Notes: generated from the letters alone by a model not told the origin. A stretch of 64,000 bases of DNA from Gammaproteobacteria bacterium (GCA_024280395.1 JAJRQG010000007.1:1-64000); one strand, 5' to 3'; counted from the first letter of the stretch, positions 18,290 to 27,349 are shown. Numbers and translations: made by a program.

Positions 18290-20254
18290 CTAATCGCAAA
18301 CAATAATTTTGTTTCTTCCTGTGTTTTTTGCTTGATAAAGAGCCTGATCTGCCATATCAATGAGGTGATAAATAGCATCTATACTGGTTAAATCAGTCTC
18401 TGATTTAGAGCGACAAATGCCGATTGAAACACTCACATCTTTTTCCTTGTTTTCTATCAGTTGACTGATTATTTTTGCTATATTTTGGGCATAAGAAATA
18501 TCTTTATTAATCAAAATAGCCAAAAATTCTTCGCCGCCATATCTGGCAACAACATCTTCAGAACAATTGATAGACTGCTGCAAATACTGCGCCATCAGTT
18601 TCAACAATTCATCTCCTGCTAAATGTCCAAATTTATCATTGAATTGTTTGAAATGATCCATGTCCATCATAAGAACTACAATGTTATCAACTCTGGCCTT
18701 TATCAAATTATTAATATATTCATCTAAGTAAAAGCGGTTTGATAGACCTGTCAAACCATCTAAGTGGGCTATTTTCTGTAAATTAGCATTGGCTTTTTTT
18801 AATTCTTGTGTCTTTTCATTGATGATTTTTTTAAAATCTTGTTTTTGGGCTTCATGGATTTTTTCTCTCCATTTAATCAGCACCTGAAACAACCCTACAA
18901 ATATCAAAATTGATAGCACCCCCCATATCAGCTTTGCCTGACGGGTTAAATACCAAGGAGGGCTGACAATAAAGCGATAAACAGGCATGTCAAATAAACG
19001 ATTATTTGAATCCTTGGCCTGGATTTTAAGGGAATACTCACCAATGGCTAAGTTACTGATTTGAATTTTTCCGCTGTTGGTAAAATCAGACCATTCTTCA
19101 GATTCTCCTTGCAACTTAAAACGGTATAGATTTTTTTCGTGATTTTTCAAGTCATTCAATGCAAAGGTAAAAACCAGTGTTAAATCTCCCTTATCAAAAG
19201 CAATAACCTGAGCAGGATTAATTTCCAACAATTTTTCCTTGTTGTTGTGGAGTTTTAATTCAATTTTTGTCATACGAAGTGAGTACTCTATTGGCTGTTG
19301 TATTGTTTCAGTACTCCTCAAATAAGTAATCAAAATCCCATTAGATAGAACTTTTACCTCATCATCAACTATCCTTATCCTATCTATTATTCCTTGCAAA
19401 TATGGCCTCATATCAATCACCTGCCAAGTACCTTCTGAGTCTTGATAAAATAATTTAAAGGCAGTAGAACCATACAACCATCCATCTTTGGCCTGTTGAA
19501 TGAGGTTGATTTCCTCCCCTTTCAACTCTGACAACAATTCTATAAACACAGGTTGAGGAGATTGACCACGCTTCAATTCATAAACAACCTGTGAATCGTA
19601 GGCATATAACTGTTTGTTGTTGGTAGATAATAAACTGTAGCCATTGGCGGCCGCATCATCAAAATTAAACCCTAAGCTTATTTCTGTCTTTTCAAGTACT
19701 TCTCCTGTCTTTATATCCAGTTTCATCTGGTAAAAACCGCCTCCTTTAACAGTCATCAAAATCGAACCTGGTTTTTCTTCTATTATTGAATTCGCTCTTT
19801 GTGGGGATAATGGTTTTAATTGCCAGTTTTCTCCTTCTCTGTACAACAGCTGTGTATCTAGTTCAGTTATAATATAAAACAAATTGGGATTGTAGCGCGA
19901 CCGAATGATTTCTCGCGGATAAATAATTTCTGAAATGGCCAAAGTTTTTGTTTCTTTATTGTCAACTTCAACCAAATACAACTTATGTGATTCTGCCAAT
20001 AAAGTCTGTCTCTCGTTAATAGGCAAAAGAAACCATGCTTCCATATTGGTCCAGTTGAGGCGACGAAATAACTTATTTTGGTACAACGATTCTTGCTTGT
20101 CTTCTTGAAAGACACCTGCACTGCCAGCGACAAAAAGCTGATCGTTCCATTTTTTTGTATCCCAAAGGCTACTGGCTAATCCAGAATCTTTGCCTTGTAT
20201 TCTTATTGCACTGGGCCACTGTAAGTAATAAATTTCAAACTCAGTCAGTATCAT
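18290..20254 (-). CDS. C-terminal part of a split sensor diguanylate cyclase (Y_Y_Y, TM, GGDEF)
   Basis: 654 residues from the first ATG after an in-frame TAG at 20315-20317; the same frame is open right up to that TAG. In order: remaining propeller blades (about 1-340), a Y_Y_Y-type domain (about 345-440, ending VSPPWYL), one membrane helix (about 450-470), a short coiled coil, and a GGDEF domain with ARYGGEEF. The inhibitory RxxD site before GGEEF reads CSED, so product inhibition is probably absent. The product, if made, would synthesise cyclic di-GMP. Alone this part lacks the signal peptide and first blades, so it is likely inactive or mislocalised unless the stop is read through. See the N-terminal part at 20315. 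Confidence 0.85.
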   Translation of the reverse strand: MILTEFEIYYLQWPSAIRIQGKDSGLASSLWDTKKWNDQLFVAGSAGVFQEDKQESLYQNKLFRRLNWTNMEAWFLLPINERQTLLAESHKLYLVEVDNKETKTLAISEIIYPREIIRSRYNPNLFYIITELDTQLLYREGENWQLKPLSPQRANSIIEEKPGSILMTVKGGGFYQMKLDIKTGEVLEKTEISLGFNFDDAAANGYSLLSTNNKQLYAYDSQVVYELKRGQSPQPVFIELLSELKGEEINLIQQAKDGWLYGSTAFKLFYQDSEGTWQVIDMRPYLQGIIDRIRIVDDEVKVLSNGILITYLRSTETIQQPIEYSLRMTKIELKLHNNKEKLLEINPAQVIAFDKGDLTLVFTFALNDLKNHEKNLYRFKLQGESEEWSDFTNSGKIQISNLAIGEYSLKIQAKDSNNRLFDMPVYRFIVSPPWYLTRQAKLIWGVLSILIFVGLFQVLIKWREKIHEAQKQDFKKIINEKTQELKKANANLQKIAHLDGLTGLSNRFYLDEYINNLIKARVDNIVVLMMDMDHFKQFNDKFGHLAGDELLKLMAQYLQQSINCSEDVVARYGGEEFLAILINKDISYAQNIAKIISQLIENKEKDVSVSIGICRSKSETDLTSIDAIYHLIDMADQALYQAKNTGRNKIIVCD

Positions 20255-20314
20255 TATTTCGCCATCTTGATTGCTGATTATTTTGGATATCCACTCATTG
20301 GTGAGCTGAAAAGA

Positions 20315-21166
20315 CTACACTGAATAATTATTGGTATCAATAAAAGTTAATAAACCATTGTTCGAGCCCAAAACGAGCTTTCCCTCTCCCAAGGAGGCGA
20401 TAGACACGTAGTTATCGGGAGATGGTAAATTTTCAGCAAACTGCAACTTTTCAATTTGATTGTTATACAAGATTCGCCATTCGTTGCCTTGAGATAGAAT
20501 GAACCACCTGTCAGTTGATGTTTTTTGAAATTTATCTATGATGGAGCTGTTGTCTAACACTATCGGGCTTTTTATCCACCCCCCATCTTTGAGTACTTTC
20601 AATCCGATATCACGGTCTTGAATAGTGAGCTTATTTTTGTGACAAAAACCATCTCCGAGTTTGGCTGGAAAATCCCATGTTTTGATTGATTCATCTGATT
20701 GATTGTAAAGGAAAACCGTGTGTAAACTCATAAATACAATATCATCATTGCACGCTGTCATGTGCCAAATATCAGAAAAACCATTGCGGTAATTCTGTGG
20801 AGTTACATCTTTGTATTGATAGACGCCAAATTCATCTTTGTAGATGTAGCCAATGATGCCAGAACCTCCGAAGTAGACACGATTATTTTGATTCACGTAG
20901 AGTCTTCTTATCGCAGATTCTTTTCCCGTATCAACATAATGCCAGGTCTGCCCATCATAAATCTTAATGCCATTTATATACGCAACATACAAAGTTTTCT
21001 CGTGGTCTTGTACCATATCAAAATGGTAACCAAATGCTGAGGGTGGGATTTTGATAGATTGGTAGGGTGGACTCCCTATTATAATGGCATGAGAAAATGA
21101 ACCCAAGACCATGTATCCTAGAATTAATAGTTCAATGATTCGTTTAAGATGTTTCCCCCTATTCAT
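20315..21166 (-). CDS. N-terminal part of the split sensor diguanylate cyclase (signal peptide, propeller)
   Basis: 283 residues with a signal peptide (about 1-27, ending SHA) and sensor-type propeller blades such as LYVAYINGIKIYDGQTWHY and LVLGSNNGLLTFID. It stops at TAG directly after NNYSV, and the following codons (SFQLTNEW and on) continue the same protein in the same frame to 18290. With the TAG read as an amino acid the product is one 958-residue protein of the usual propeller/Y_Y_Y/GGDEF layout. A TATAAT lies only six bases before the ATG, suggesting a very short leader. The stop may be a nonsense mutation (CAG to TAG is one change) or a sequence error. Confidence 0.85.
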   Translation of the reverse strand: MNRGKHLKRIIELLILGYMVLGSFSHAIIIGSPPYQSIKIPPSAFGYHFDMVQDHEKTLYVAYINGIKIYDGQTWHYVDTGKESAIRRLYVNQNNRVYFGGSGIIGYIYKDEFGVYQYKDVTPQNYRNGFSDIWHMTACNDDIVFMSLHTVFLYNQSDESIKTWDFPAKLGDGFCHKNKLTIQDRDIGLKVLKDGGWIKSPIVLDNSSIIDKFQKTSTDRWFILSQGNEWRILYNNQIEKLQFAENLPSPDNYVSIASLGEGKLVLGSNNGLLTFIDTNNYSV

Positions 21167-21312
21167 GCCTTTATTATAGGGTACTTCAGATTTGTTTTTA
21201 AGAGACAGTTGACAGTCTTTTCTTTTTTTTGTTAAAGTGACTGCTTATATTGGTTTTTGCGTACGATAAAACCGAATAAATTGATAAAACGACAATAATT
21301 TGTAGGAATGCC

Positions 21313-21495
21313 ATGAATGATTCAAAAAAAAAAGCCAAAACTTCCATCATTGTTATGGTGTTTTCTTTTTGTATTATCGGATATGCAATTGGGTTAAAGT
21401 ATGTTCCAGAATATATGCCCTTCAACCAAGCCAGTTCCCAAGATGATTTTTATGCCCCTCATGCTGGGCAATGTGTTCCTGAATTGGAGTTTTAA
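21313..21495 (+). CDS. Small single-pass membrane protein
   Basis: 60 residues: a Lys-rich N-terminus (MNDSKKKAK), one hydrophobic helix at about 11-29, then a short acidic tail with a single Cys (HAGQCVPELEF). AGGA lies six bases before the ATG, the best support for translation. The opposite strand is also open here but has no ribosome site and starts beside the diguanylate cyclase promoter. I do not recognise a family. Topology N-in/C-out is inferred from the positive N-terminus. Confidence 0.6.
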   Translation: MNDSKKKAKTSIIVMVFSFCIIGYAIGLKYVPEYMPFNQASSQDDFYAPHAGQCVPELEF

Positions 21496-21516
21496 CTAAA
21501 AAACTTCGTTATAAAT

Positions 21517-22560
21517 TTAGTCCAATTGACTCAACATTTTCATATCGTATTCTTCTAGTTTTTGGCCTGATTTTACTCTTTGGATTAAGTCTGGATTGGC
21601 AATGAATGCTCTGCCAATTGCCACCAAATCTGCCTTTTTGTTTTTAATCGCTTCTTCTGCCATATCTATAGAATAATTTCCACAAGTAATAAAATTTCCT
21701 TTGTAATGCTTGCGAATAAACTCACTGGCTTTGCCACCATCTAAATAGTCAAAAGTATAGTGGTCACTAAATGTACCCAGGTGAACATAGCAGATCTGAC
21801 GTTTATTTAATTTTTTGAGTAATTTTTTATAGGTTTTTTCATCGCCTTTGCTGTATTCAAGATGGACATAGGCTTGAGGAGACAATCTGATTGCTGTCTT
21901 ATCGGCACCAATGGCTGCGGATACTTCATCAACGATTTCTAGCGCAAACTTGCAGCGTTTTTTTGAACTTCCCCCAAATTTATCATCTCTAAGATTGGTC
22001 TGTTGACGCAAGAACTGATCAACCAAATAACCATTAGCGCCATGAATTTCAACACCATCAAAACCTGCTTGGATGGCATTTTTGGCGGCTTTTACATATT
22101 TCTTAATGATTTTTTTAACTTCTTTGGTCGATAAAGAACGCGGCATTTCATATTCTAAACCTTCTGTTCTTGGCACATGTCCATGCCACGCAACAGCAGA
22201 TGCGCCAACGGGTTGTTGTTCGGTATAAACTGAATGAGCCACACGACCACAATGCCACAGCTGACAAAATATTTTGCCACCATTGGCATGTACGGCTTGA
22301 GTAACCAACTTCCAACCTTCAACTTGCTTTCTGGTAAAGATACCCGGCGTATTGGGATAACCTTGCCCCAGTGGATCAATTATGGTTGCCTCAGAAATAA
22401 TTAATCCGGCATCGGCACGTCTAGCATAATAATCGGCAATTTGTTGTGTCGGCACCAAGTCTTTGTCCGCAAAACAGCGCGTAAGTGGCGCCATAACGAT
22501 GGCATTGTTTAGATTAATGGTGTCATTGAGTTTTACAGTTTGGAATAATGGTGAAGTCAT
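21517..22560 (-). CDS. Old Yellow Enzyme family flavin oxidoreductase (NemA-like)
   Basis: 347 residues, the usual length. FMN-dependent ene-reductases of this family reduce activated alkenes, nitro compounds or nitrate esters with NAD(P)H. Typical segments: MAPLTRCFA near the N-terminus, QLWHCGRVAH, VEIHGANGYLVDQFL (substrate-binding His/Asn pair and following Tyr), TNLRDDKFGGS, and IGRAFIANPDL at the phosphate-binding end. No partner gene suggests the substrate. It ends ten bases after the histidine kinase stop at 22570, in the same direction, so it may be the distal gene of that operon. Confidence 0.93.
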   Translation of the reverse strand: MTSPLFQTVKLNDTINLNNAIVMAPLTRCFADKDLVPTQQIADYYARRADAGLIISEATIIDPLGQGYPNTPGIFTRKQVEGWKLVTQAVHANGGKIFCQLWHCGRVAHSVYTEQQPVGASAVAWHGHVPRTEGLEYEMPRSLSTKEVKKIIKKYVKAAKNAIQAGFDGVEIHGANGYLVDQFLRQQTNLRDDKFGGSSKKRCKFALEIVDEVSAAIGADKTAIRLSPQAYVHLEYSKGDEKTYKKLLKKLNKRQICYVHLGTFSDHYTFDYLDGGKASEFIRKHYKGNFITCGNYSIDMAEEAIKNKKADLVAIGRAFIANPDLIQRVKSGQKLEEYDMKMLSQLD

Positions 22561-22569
22561 AATTAGATG

Positions 22570-24486
22570 TTATTTTGTAGTGTTGTTTAATATTGATGCG
22601 ATTTGTTTAAATTCAATGTTAAAAACCACACCTTTTGGATTTTTGTTATTTTCTGCTGTTATACTGGCATTGTGATAACGACAAATCAATTGTACCAAGT
22701 ACAGGCCCAATCCCAAGTGTGTTGTTTGTTTGTCTTGTTTTTTTCTGATTGAAACCAAGGAATCAAAGATATTCAAACCTTTCTCTGGAAGTTGAGAATC
22801 GGTATTGAAAATTTGCAATTGAACTTTGTTGCCATCTGCTTTTACTAAAATTTGTATGTATCCATCTTCGGCGATATAGTCTTTGGCGTTGTCCAGCAAC
22901 TTGTCCATCATCTGAGCTATCAAGTCTTTGGAGCCGTTAATAACAAGACAATTGGGGTCTATCTTTGTTTTGAGATTGGGAATGAAACTTTGATAGGACT
23001 TGGCCAACTGTTGTATTAATTCGCTCAAATCAAAATTTTCTTTGGGTGTTTGTTCTAATGTATATTTAAGCTGGCTGAGTTCGCTGAGCTGATTAAGAAT
23101 AAACCTCAAACGCTTAGTTCCACCTTGTGCCCGTTTTAGAAAATCAGGGTCATTCTCCATCTCCAAATTATCTAACGATGATTGAACAATTGCGAGAGGC
23201 GTTTTCATTTCATGCGAGAGCCTAGAACCCAAATCTTTTAAATATTGCGTATATTCTCGCATCTCTTTTAACATAGACTCAATGCCACGAGACAACTCAC
23301 CAATTTCGTCACCCGCTTGGTGTGAAGGCATTTGTATATTCATGCTCCCGGAATCATCCAAAACAGATTGCAATGCTCGATTTAATTTCTTTATCCGCCA
23401 GGCCAACAACAAAGAATAGCCCAAATATGCCAGCATTAACAAAAGCACAACTGCAATCATCATCACCCCTGCTTTGAGCAAAGTCTGAATCATACTTTGT
23501 TGGCCTTGCGGCATCATGCTAACTAATTCATAGCGAATATCATCAGATTCAATTGAGTGCTTTATGCCGGCCATACCATCAACTTGTCGATAAAACCATT
23601 TGTTGTCAGCTGCGTTATTATCAATACCAAATAGCCACTGATAAATGGGAGTTATGATCCATTGCCAAGGAGATATTTCCTGATTCTTTGGAAGTTTATC
23701 ACTCTGGTATATCACCCTATTTTCTTTATCTCTGATTGTAAATTTATTGTTTTCTGGGGTTATATCCAGAATTATTTGTGCCAGTTTTTTATTGTTTGAC
23801 ACTATTGGTAATAATTTTAAGGATTTATGTTTATCATCGGTTAAGGTGCCTGCCAATGTTTTTGATATTGCTGCTTCTTTGTTAATATAATTCAAATTAG
23901 CAAAACCAAGGTAATGTGAAGCATCATTTTCAAACAAAATCTCTAAAGTATAACCTCCTGCTGTTTCATGCCAATACGCTTGGTTATTGGGTCCATCTTT
24001 ACTAATTCGTTCTGACTGAACTCCACCTTCAGCCTGGCGAAAATATTTATATTGATGTAGACCACGATTATTTACTATCCCAACCATGACATAATCATTC
24101 TCAAAAACATCTGTTGGATTGATAGAAATATTCTTGTCATTACTGGTAACGAATAATGCCAAATCGTTTTGGATTGTTGCTATTTTAACTGTTAGCTTAT
24201 GATTAAAGTTGATGTATTCATAGGCTGTAATGCCTGCCCATTCATTGTCATAACCATCTATTTCAATTTCAATTAGTTCTCCCAGAACAAGGCCATCTAA
24301 TTCAATATCGGAATTACTTTTCAAAATCTGTTTGATTGAAGCTTGCAATGAGGCCAGCGTGTTTTGTGATGCTTGTTCAATGGTTAAACGAAATTCTTTA
24401 TCAACACTTTTCAATGCCAACCAACCCGTAATTGGAAACAATAAACTCAACAAAGCCAATAACAAAAGTTGGAACTTTAATTTCAT
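22570..24486 (-). CDS. Sensor histidine kinase, PdsS-like
   Basis: 638 residues. A first membrane helix (about 7-25), a large periplasmic domain (about 30-335), a second helix (about 338-362), HAMP, HisKA with SHEMKTP (phospho-acceptor H425), and an ATPase domain with DNAKDY (N box) and LGLGLYLV. The architecture and the partner regulator resemble the kinase of the proteobacterial dedicated sortase system. No sortase, LPXTG-type target or OmpA-like pds gene is in this window, so the assignment is a family resemblance only. It follows the regulator with a ten-base gap and is cotranscribed. Confidence 0.8.
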   Translation of the reverse strand: MKLKFQLLLLALLSLLFPITGWLALKSVDKEFRLTIEQASQNTLASLQASIKQILKSNSDIELDGLVLGELIEIEIDGYDNEWAGITAYEYINFNHKLTVKIATIQNDLALFVTSNDKNISINPTDVFENDYVMVGIVNNRGLHQYKYFRQAEGGVQSERISKDGPNNQAYWHETAGGYTLEILFENDASHYLGFANLNYINKEAAISKTLAGTLTDDKHKSLKLLPIVSNNKKLAQIILDITPENNKFTIRDKENRVIYQSDKLPKNQEISPWQWIITPIYQWLFGIDNNAADNKWFYRQVDGMAGIKHSIESDDIRYELVSMMPQGQQSMIQTLLKAGVMMIAVVLLLMLAYLGYSLLLAWRIKKLNRALQSVLDDSGSMNIQMPSHQAGDEIGELSRGIESMLKEMREYTQYLKDLGSRLSHEMKTPLAIVQSSLDNLEMENDPDFLKRAQGGTKRLRFILNQLSELSQLKYTLEQTPKENFDLSELIQQLAKSYQSFIPNLKTKIDPNCLVINGSKDLIAQMMDKLLDNAKDYIAEDGYIQILVKADGNKVQLQIFNTDSQLPEKGLNIFDSLVSIRKKQDKQTTHLGLGLYLVQLICRYHNASITAENNKNPKGVVFNIEFKQIASILNNTTK

Positions 24487-24496
24487 CTAAGGCGCC

Positions 24497-25186
24497 CTAA
24501 GATTTCCAACGATAACCCATGCCATGCACCGTATCAATACAATCAAAATCGGCATCGTGCAGAAGAAATTTCTTACGGATTCTTTTGATGTGTGAAGTAA
24601 TGGTTGATTCATCCACATAAACATTGGCATCACTCATCAATTGATCTCGCGTTTTCACATGACCCTTGTGCCGTGCCAAAGACACAATCATCCAAAATTC
24701 AGTAACGGTTAAATCAATGGCATTGTCCTTCCAGAATAACTGTAAGTTATCGGTGAGTATTTTCAAATCACCCTGAACAATGGTGTTTTCTTGCTTCTTA
24801 ACTTTCGCCAAGTCCTGGCGCCTAAACAATGCCGCCACCCTTGCCAACAAATGTGGCAATGAAATGTCCTTGCTTAAATAATCATCTGCTCCAAGACGCA
24901 AGCCCGAAACCATATCAAATTCATTGTCTCGTGCGGTTAAAAATAAAATAGGCAAACTTTCAGACTGTGAACGCAAAAATCGACACAACTCAAACCCACC
25001 ATCCGGCTCATCTCCCAATCCCACATCAATAATCACCAAATCCGGCAAGGATTGTCCCAACGCTTTTTTTGCCAAATGCAATTCTTCAAACCCTTGGGTG
25101 GTATAACCTTGGCGCTGCAAAGCCGCTTGGTAATTGGCCAAGATACTGGGTTCATCTTCTACGATAACAATGTGTTTTTTTGACAT
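24497..25186 (-). CDS. OmpR-type response regulator, PdsR-like
   Basis: 229 residues from ATG 25186; a longer frame runs into the upstream antitoxin gene and is rejected. Receiver domain (about 4-120) with D54 as phospho-acceptor (VIIDVGLGD) and K in LSKDIS; winged-helix DNA-binding domain (about 135-228) ending DTVHGMGYRW. The DVGLGDEPDGGFELCR segment and SGLRLGADDYLSKDISLPHLLARVAALFRR closely fit my memory of the regulator of the proteobacterial dedicated sortase system. It starts seven bases after the HigA-like gene, so toxin-antitoxin promoters may feed it. Confidence 0.82.
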   Translation of the reverse strand: MSKKHIVIVEDEPSILANYQAALQRQGYTTQGFEELHLAKKALGQSLPDLVIIDVGLGDEPDGGFELCRFLRSQSESLPILFLTARDNEFDMVSGLRLGADDYLSKDISLPHLLARVAALFRRQDLAKVKKQENTIVQGDLKILTDNLQLFWKDNAIDLTVTEFWMIVSLARHKGHVKTRDQLMSDANVYVDESTITSHIKRIRKKFLLHDADFDCIDTVHGMGYRWKS

Positions 25187-25193
25187 TTTACTA

Positions 25194-25499
25194 TTACGCC
25201 ATTTTCTTGAATTCTTTAATAGATTCGATTTCAGCTTTTTCTGCTTGTTGTGCTTTAAATATGTCATAACGAATTTGCAGATTCAGCCAGAAATCCGCTG
25301 AAGTTCCAAAATACTTAGCCAAACGAAGAGCAGTACTAGGTGTAATGCCTCTTTTTTTATTAATCAACTCATTGACTCTTTGATAAGAAACATGAATAGC
25401 ATCAGCTAAATCTCTTTGACTAATCTTCATGGGCACAAGAAATTCCTCTTTTAGCATTTCTCCTGCATGAGTTGGTTCTCTATGGGTTGGTATTCTCAT
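25194..25499 (-). CDS. higA: HigA-type antitoxin (XRE helix-turn-helix)
   Basis: 101 residues from ATG 25499 (a TTG at 25511 is possible). Opens RIPTHREPTHAGEML, as in HigA/VapA antitoxins, then a helix-turn-helix (about 30-65: SQRDLADAIHVSYQRVNELINKK in pieces) and ALRLAKYFGTSADFWLNLQ. It binds the toxin and represses the shared promoter. It follows the toxin gene by eight bases, the toxin-first order typical of higBA. Confidence 0.93.
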   Translation of the reverse strand: MRIPTHREPTHAGEMLKEEFLVPMKISQRDLADAIHVSYQRVNELINKKRGITPSTALRLAKYFGTSADFWLNLQIRYDIFKAQQAEKAEIESIKEFKKMA

Positions 25500-25507
25500 A
25501 ATGGTTC

Positions 25508-25801
25508 TCAATGATAATCAATAATTTCTACATCAAATGGGCCAGATTCACTCCATTTAAAACATATTCTATATTGATTGTTAATTCTTATACTAAATTG
25601 TTCTTTTCTGTTTCCTGATAAGCTTTCAAGACGATTGCCAGGAGGAACTTTTAATTCCTGTATATTGACGACAGAATCAAGTTGATCGAGTTTTCTCACA
25701 ACTACCCTTAAAATTGAGTCTGGACATCCCTTTCTGGTATTTTTTGAACTCACACCATTAAAGATGTCTTCAATCACCTTATTTTTAAAGGACACAACCA
25801 T
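25508..25801 (-). CDS. higB: HigB/RelE-type toxin
   Basis: 97 residues, near the usual 92. Conserved features include an N-terminal SFKNKVIEDIF, the central LKVPPGNRLESL and the C-terminal YRICFKW, as in HigB plasmid-maintenance toxins. Such toxins are ribosome-dependent mRNA endonucleases. Frame intact, no sign of decay. First gene of a run higB-higA-pdsR-pdsS. About 120 bases separate it from the acetyltransferase gene upstream, which should hold the autoregulated promoter. Confidence 0.93.
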   Translation of the reverse strand: MVVSFKNKVIEDIFNGVSSKNTRKGCPDSILRVVVRKLDQLDSVVNIQELKVPPGNRLESLSGNRKEQFSIRINNQYRICFKWSESGPFDVEIIDYH

Positions 25802-25923
25802 TTTGACATGATAGCACGGTATCTATGCTATTTGTAGAAAATCTAAAGCCAAAGTTGATTTTTGCAGAAACGGGATAGGTTTTGAAGGACTGTAAGCTTG
25901 TTGAAAGTCTGTCATTGGACTGC

Positions 25924-26391
25924 TTAAGCTTGGCCCAATCTGCTTGCTGATAATAAATAGAAATTCTCATCTTCATCAAACAACTCAAAATTATTCTTCA
26001 AATAAAACTGGTAAGCTTTATGGTTAATTTTGAAACACTTTAATACCATTCTTTTATTTGTGTGCTTTGCATGAATAATAGACAGAAGGTCTGCTCCTAT
26101 TCCTTTATTTTGATATTCAGCTTCTAAAATGAGCATATTGATATAGACATCTTCATTGTTCAATTTAAACTGAACATAACCAACAGGAGCTCCTTCACAA
26201 GTGATTATTGATGTGTCGTATTTTATTAAACTCTGTGAGAAATCACTCTTTTGCCATTTTTCATCCCAACCCCAAATTTGTTCAATATGCGGTTTCATGG
26301 AATCAGTATAAACTTTCCACATGTACGGCGTATCTTCTTTACCAATGGATTGAAGTGATATATTAATGTTGATTGAGCTTGTGTCAGTCAC
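25924..26391 (-). CDS. GNAT family N-acetyltransferase
   Basis: 155 residues. The acetyl-CoA-binding motif is YQNKGIGADLL, preceded by the beta-strand INMLILEAE and followed by the typical C-terminal YQFYLKNNFELFDE. Substrate unknown. The start overlaps the stop of the upstream PLP enzyme by eight bases, so the gene is the last member of the overlapping five-gene operon that starts at 29439. Confidence 0.88.
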   Translation of the reverse strand: MTDTSSININISLQSIGKEDTPYMWKVYTDSMKPHIEQIWGWDEKWQKSDFSQSLIKYDTSIITCEGAPVGYVQFKLNNEDVYINMLILEAEYQNKGIGADLLSIIHAKHTNKRMVLKCFKINHKAYQFYLKNNFELFDEDENFYLLSASRLGQA

Positions 26392-27349
26392 CGATTAATT
26401 TACTTAAATTCTGCATAGAGATATTGCCGCCGCTCATCACCAACACCACACTTTTGTCTTTAAGTTGTTCTTTGAGTTGTAGGGCTGCGGCGAAGGTTGA
26501 TGCTGAGGCTTCTTCGATGAGGTTGTGGGTGGTTTCACTCAAAATTTTATTGGCTTTTATGATGTCCTTGTCATCTACCAAGACAAATTCATCTACATAT
26601 TTCCACATGGTTTCTTGGGTATTGATAAAGGGTACACCGGTTGCCACACCTTCGGCTATGGTGGTGTTGTCAGCCTCTATTAACTCTCGTTTTAACCAAC
26701 TGAGTTGTTGGGCTGGGGCTTGAGCCGATTGTACACCGATGATTTTGATATCTGGATTGATGGTTTTTGCAACCATTGCTGTTGCACAAATGCCGCTGCC
26801 TGCACCCACTGGAACAATAATCACATCCACATCAGGCAGATCATTCATGATTTCTAAACCATAACTGCCGACACCATTGATCAAAATATCATCGGTTGGG
26901 CCGATGAATAAGCCTTTGTTTTGATTGGCTGCTTCTAATGCTGCCGCTCTACATTGATCAAAGTTATCTCCAAAATGCACAACTTTTGCACCATAGGATT
27001 GCATCGCTGCCACTTTACCAGAATTGGCATTCTTAGGAACGTAGACAACGGCTTTGGCACCAAACAATTTTGATGCGTAAGCAATGCTTTGACCATGATT
27101 GCCTGTTGATGCGGTATAGAGTCCAGCTTGCCTTTGTTCTTTGCTTAATTGAGCGACACAATTAATGCCACCACGTACTTTAAAGGCACAGGTGGGGTTG
27201 TGGTTTTCATGTTTAAGCCACACTTTCGCACCTATTGAATCACTCAATTGCTGATAATAGCGCAAGGGTGTTGGCGACAAATGTTGATATACATTTTTAC
27301 TGGCTTTAATAATGTTTTTAAGCGATACAGTATTTTCTTGTTTTGTCAT
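26384..27349 (-). CDS. PLP-dependent threonine/serine dehydratase family protein
   Basis: 321 residues of the fold-type II PLP family. The Schiff-base lysine lies in TCAFKVRGG, the substrate-carboxylate loop is STGNHGQS, and the phosphate-binding loop reads VGAGSGICATA where most have GGGG-type sequence. No regulatory ACT domain follows, as in catabolic (TdcB-like) dehydratases, serine racemases and EutB-like enzymes; these cannot be separated by eye. The stop overlaps the start of the acetyltransferase gene, and the start codon is directly adjacent to the rhomboid-like gene's stop (1-base overlap). Confidence 0.88.
   Translation of the reverse strand: MTKQENTVSLKNIIKASKNVYQHLSPTPLRYYQQLSDSIGAKVWLKHENHNPTCAFKVRGGINCVAQLSKEQRQAGLYTASTGNHGQSIAYASKLFGAKAVVYVPKNANSGKVAAMQSYGAKVVHFGDNFDQCRAAALEAANQNKGLFIGPTDDILINGVGSYGLEIMNDLPDVDVIIVPVGAGSGICATAMVAKTINPDIKIIGVQSAQAPAQQLSWLKRELIEADNTTIAEGVATGVPFINTQETMWKYVDEFVLVDDKDIIKANKILSETTHNLIEEASASTFAAALQLKEQLKDKSVVLVMSGGNISMQNLSKLIGD

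Noticed and set aside
21198-21425. Minus-strand open frame opposite the small membrane protein
   Set aside because: No ribosome site, and it occupies the promoter region of the diguanylate cyclase; the plus-strand frame has AGGA at good spacing.
25785-25988. Short minus-strand frame between the toxin and acetyltransferase genes
   Set aside because: It overlaps the end of the acetyltransferase and the start of the toxin gene, and is more likely the toxin-antitoxin promoter region.
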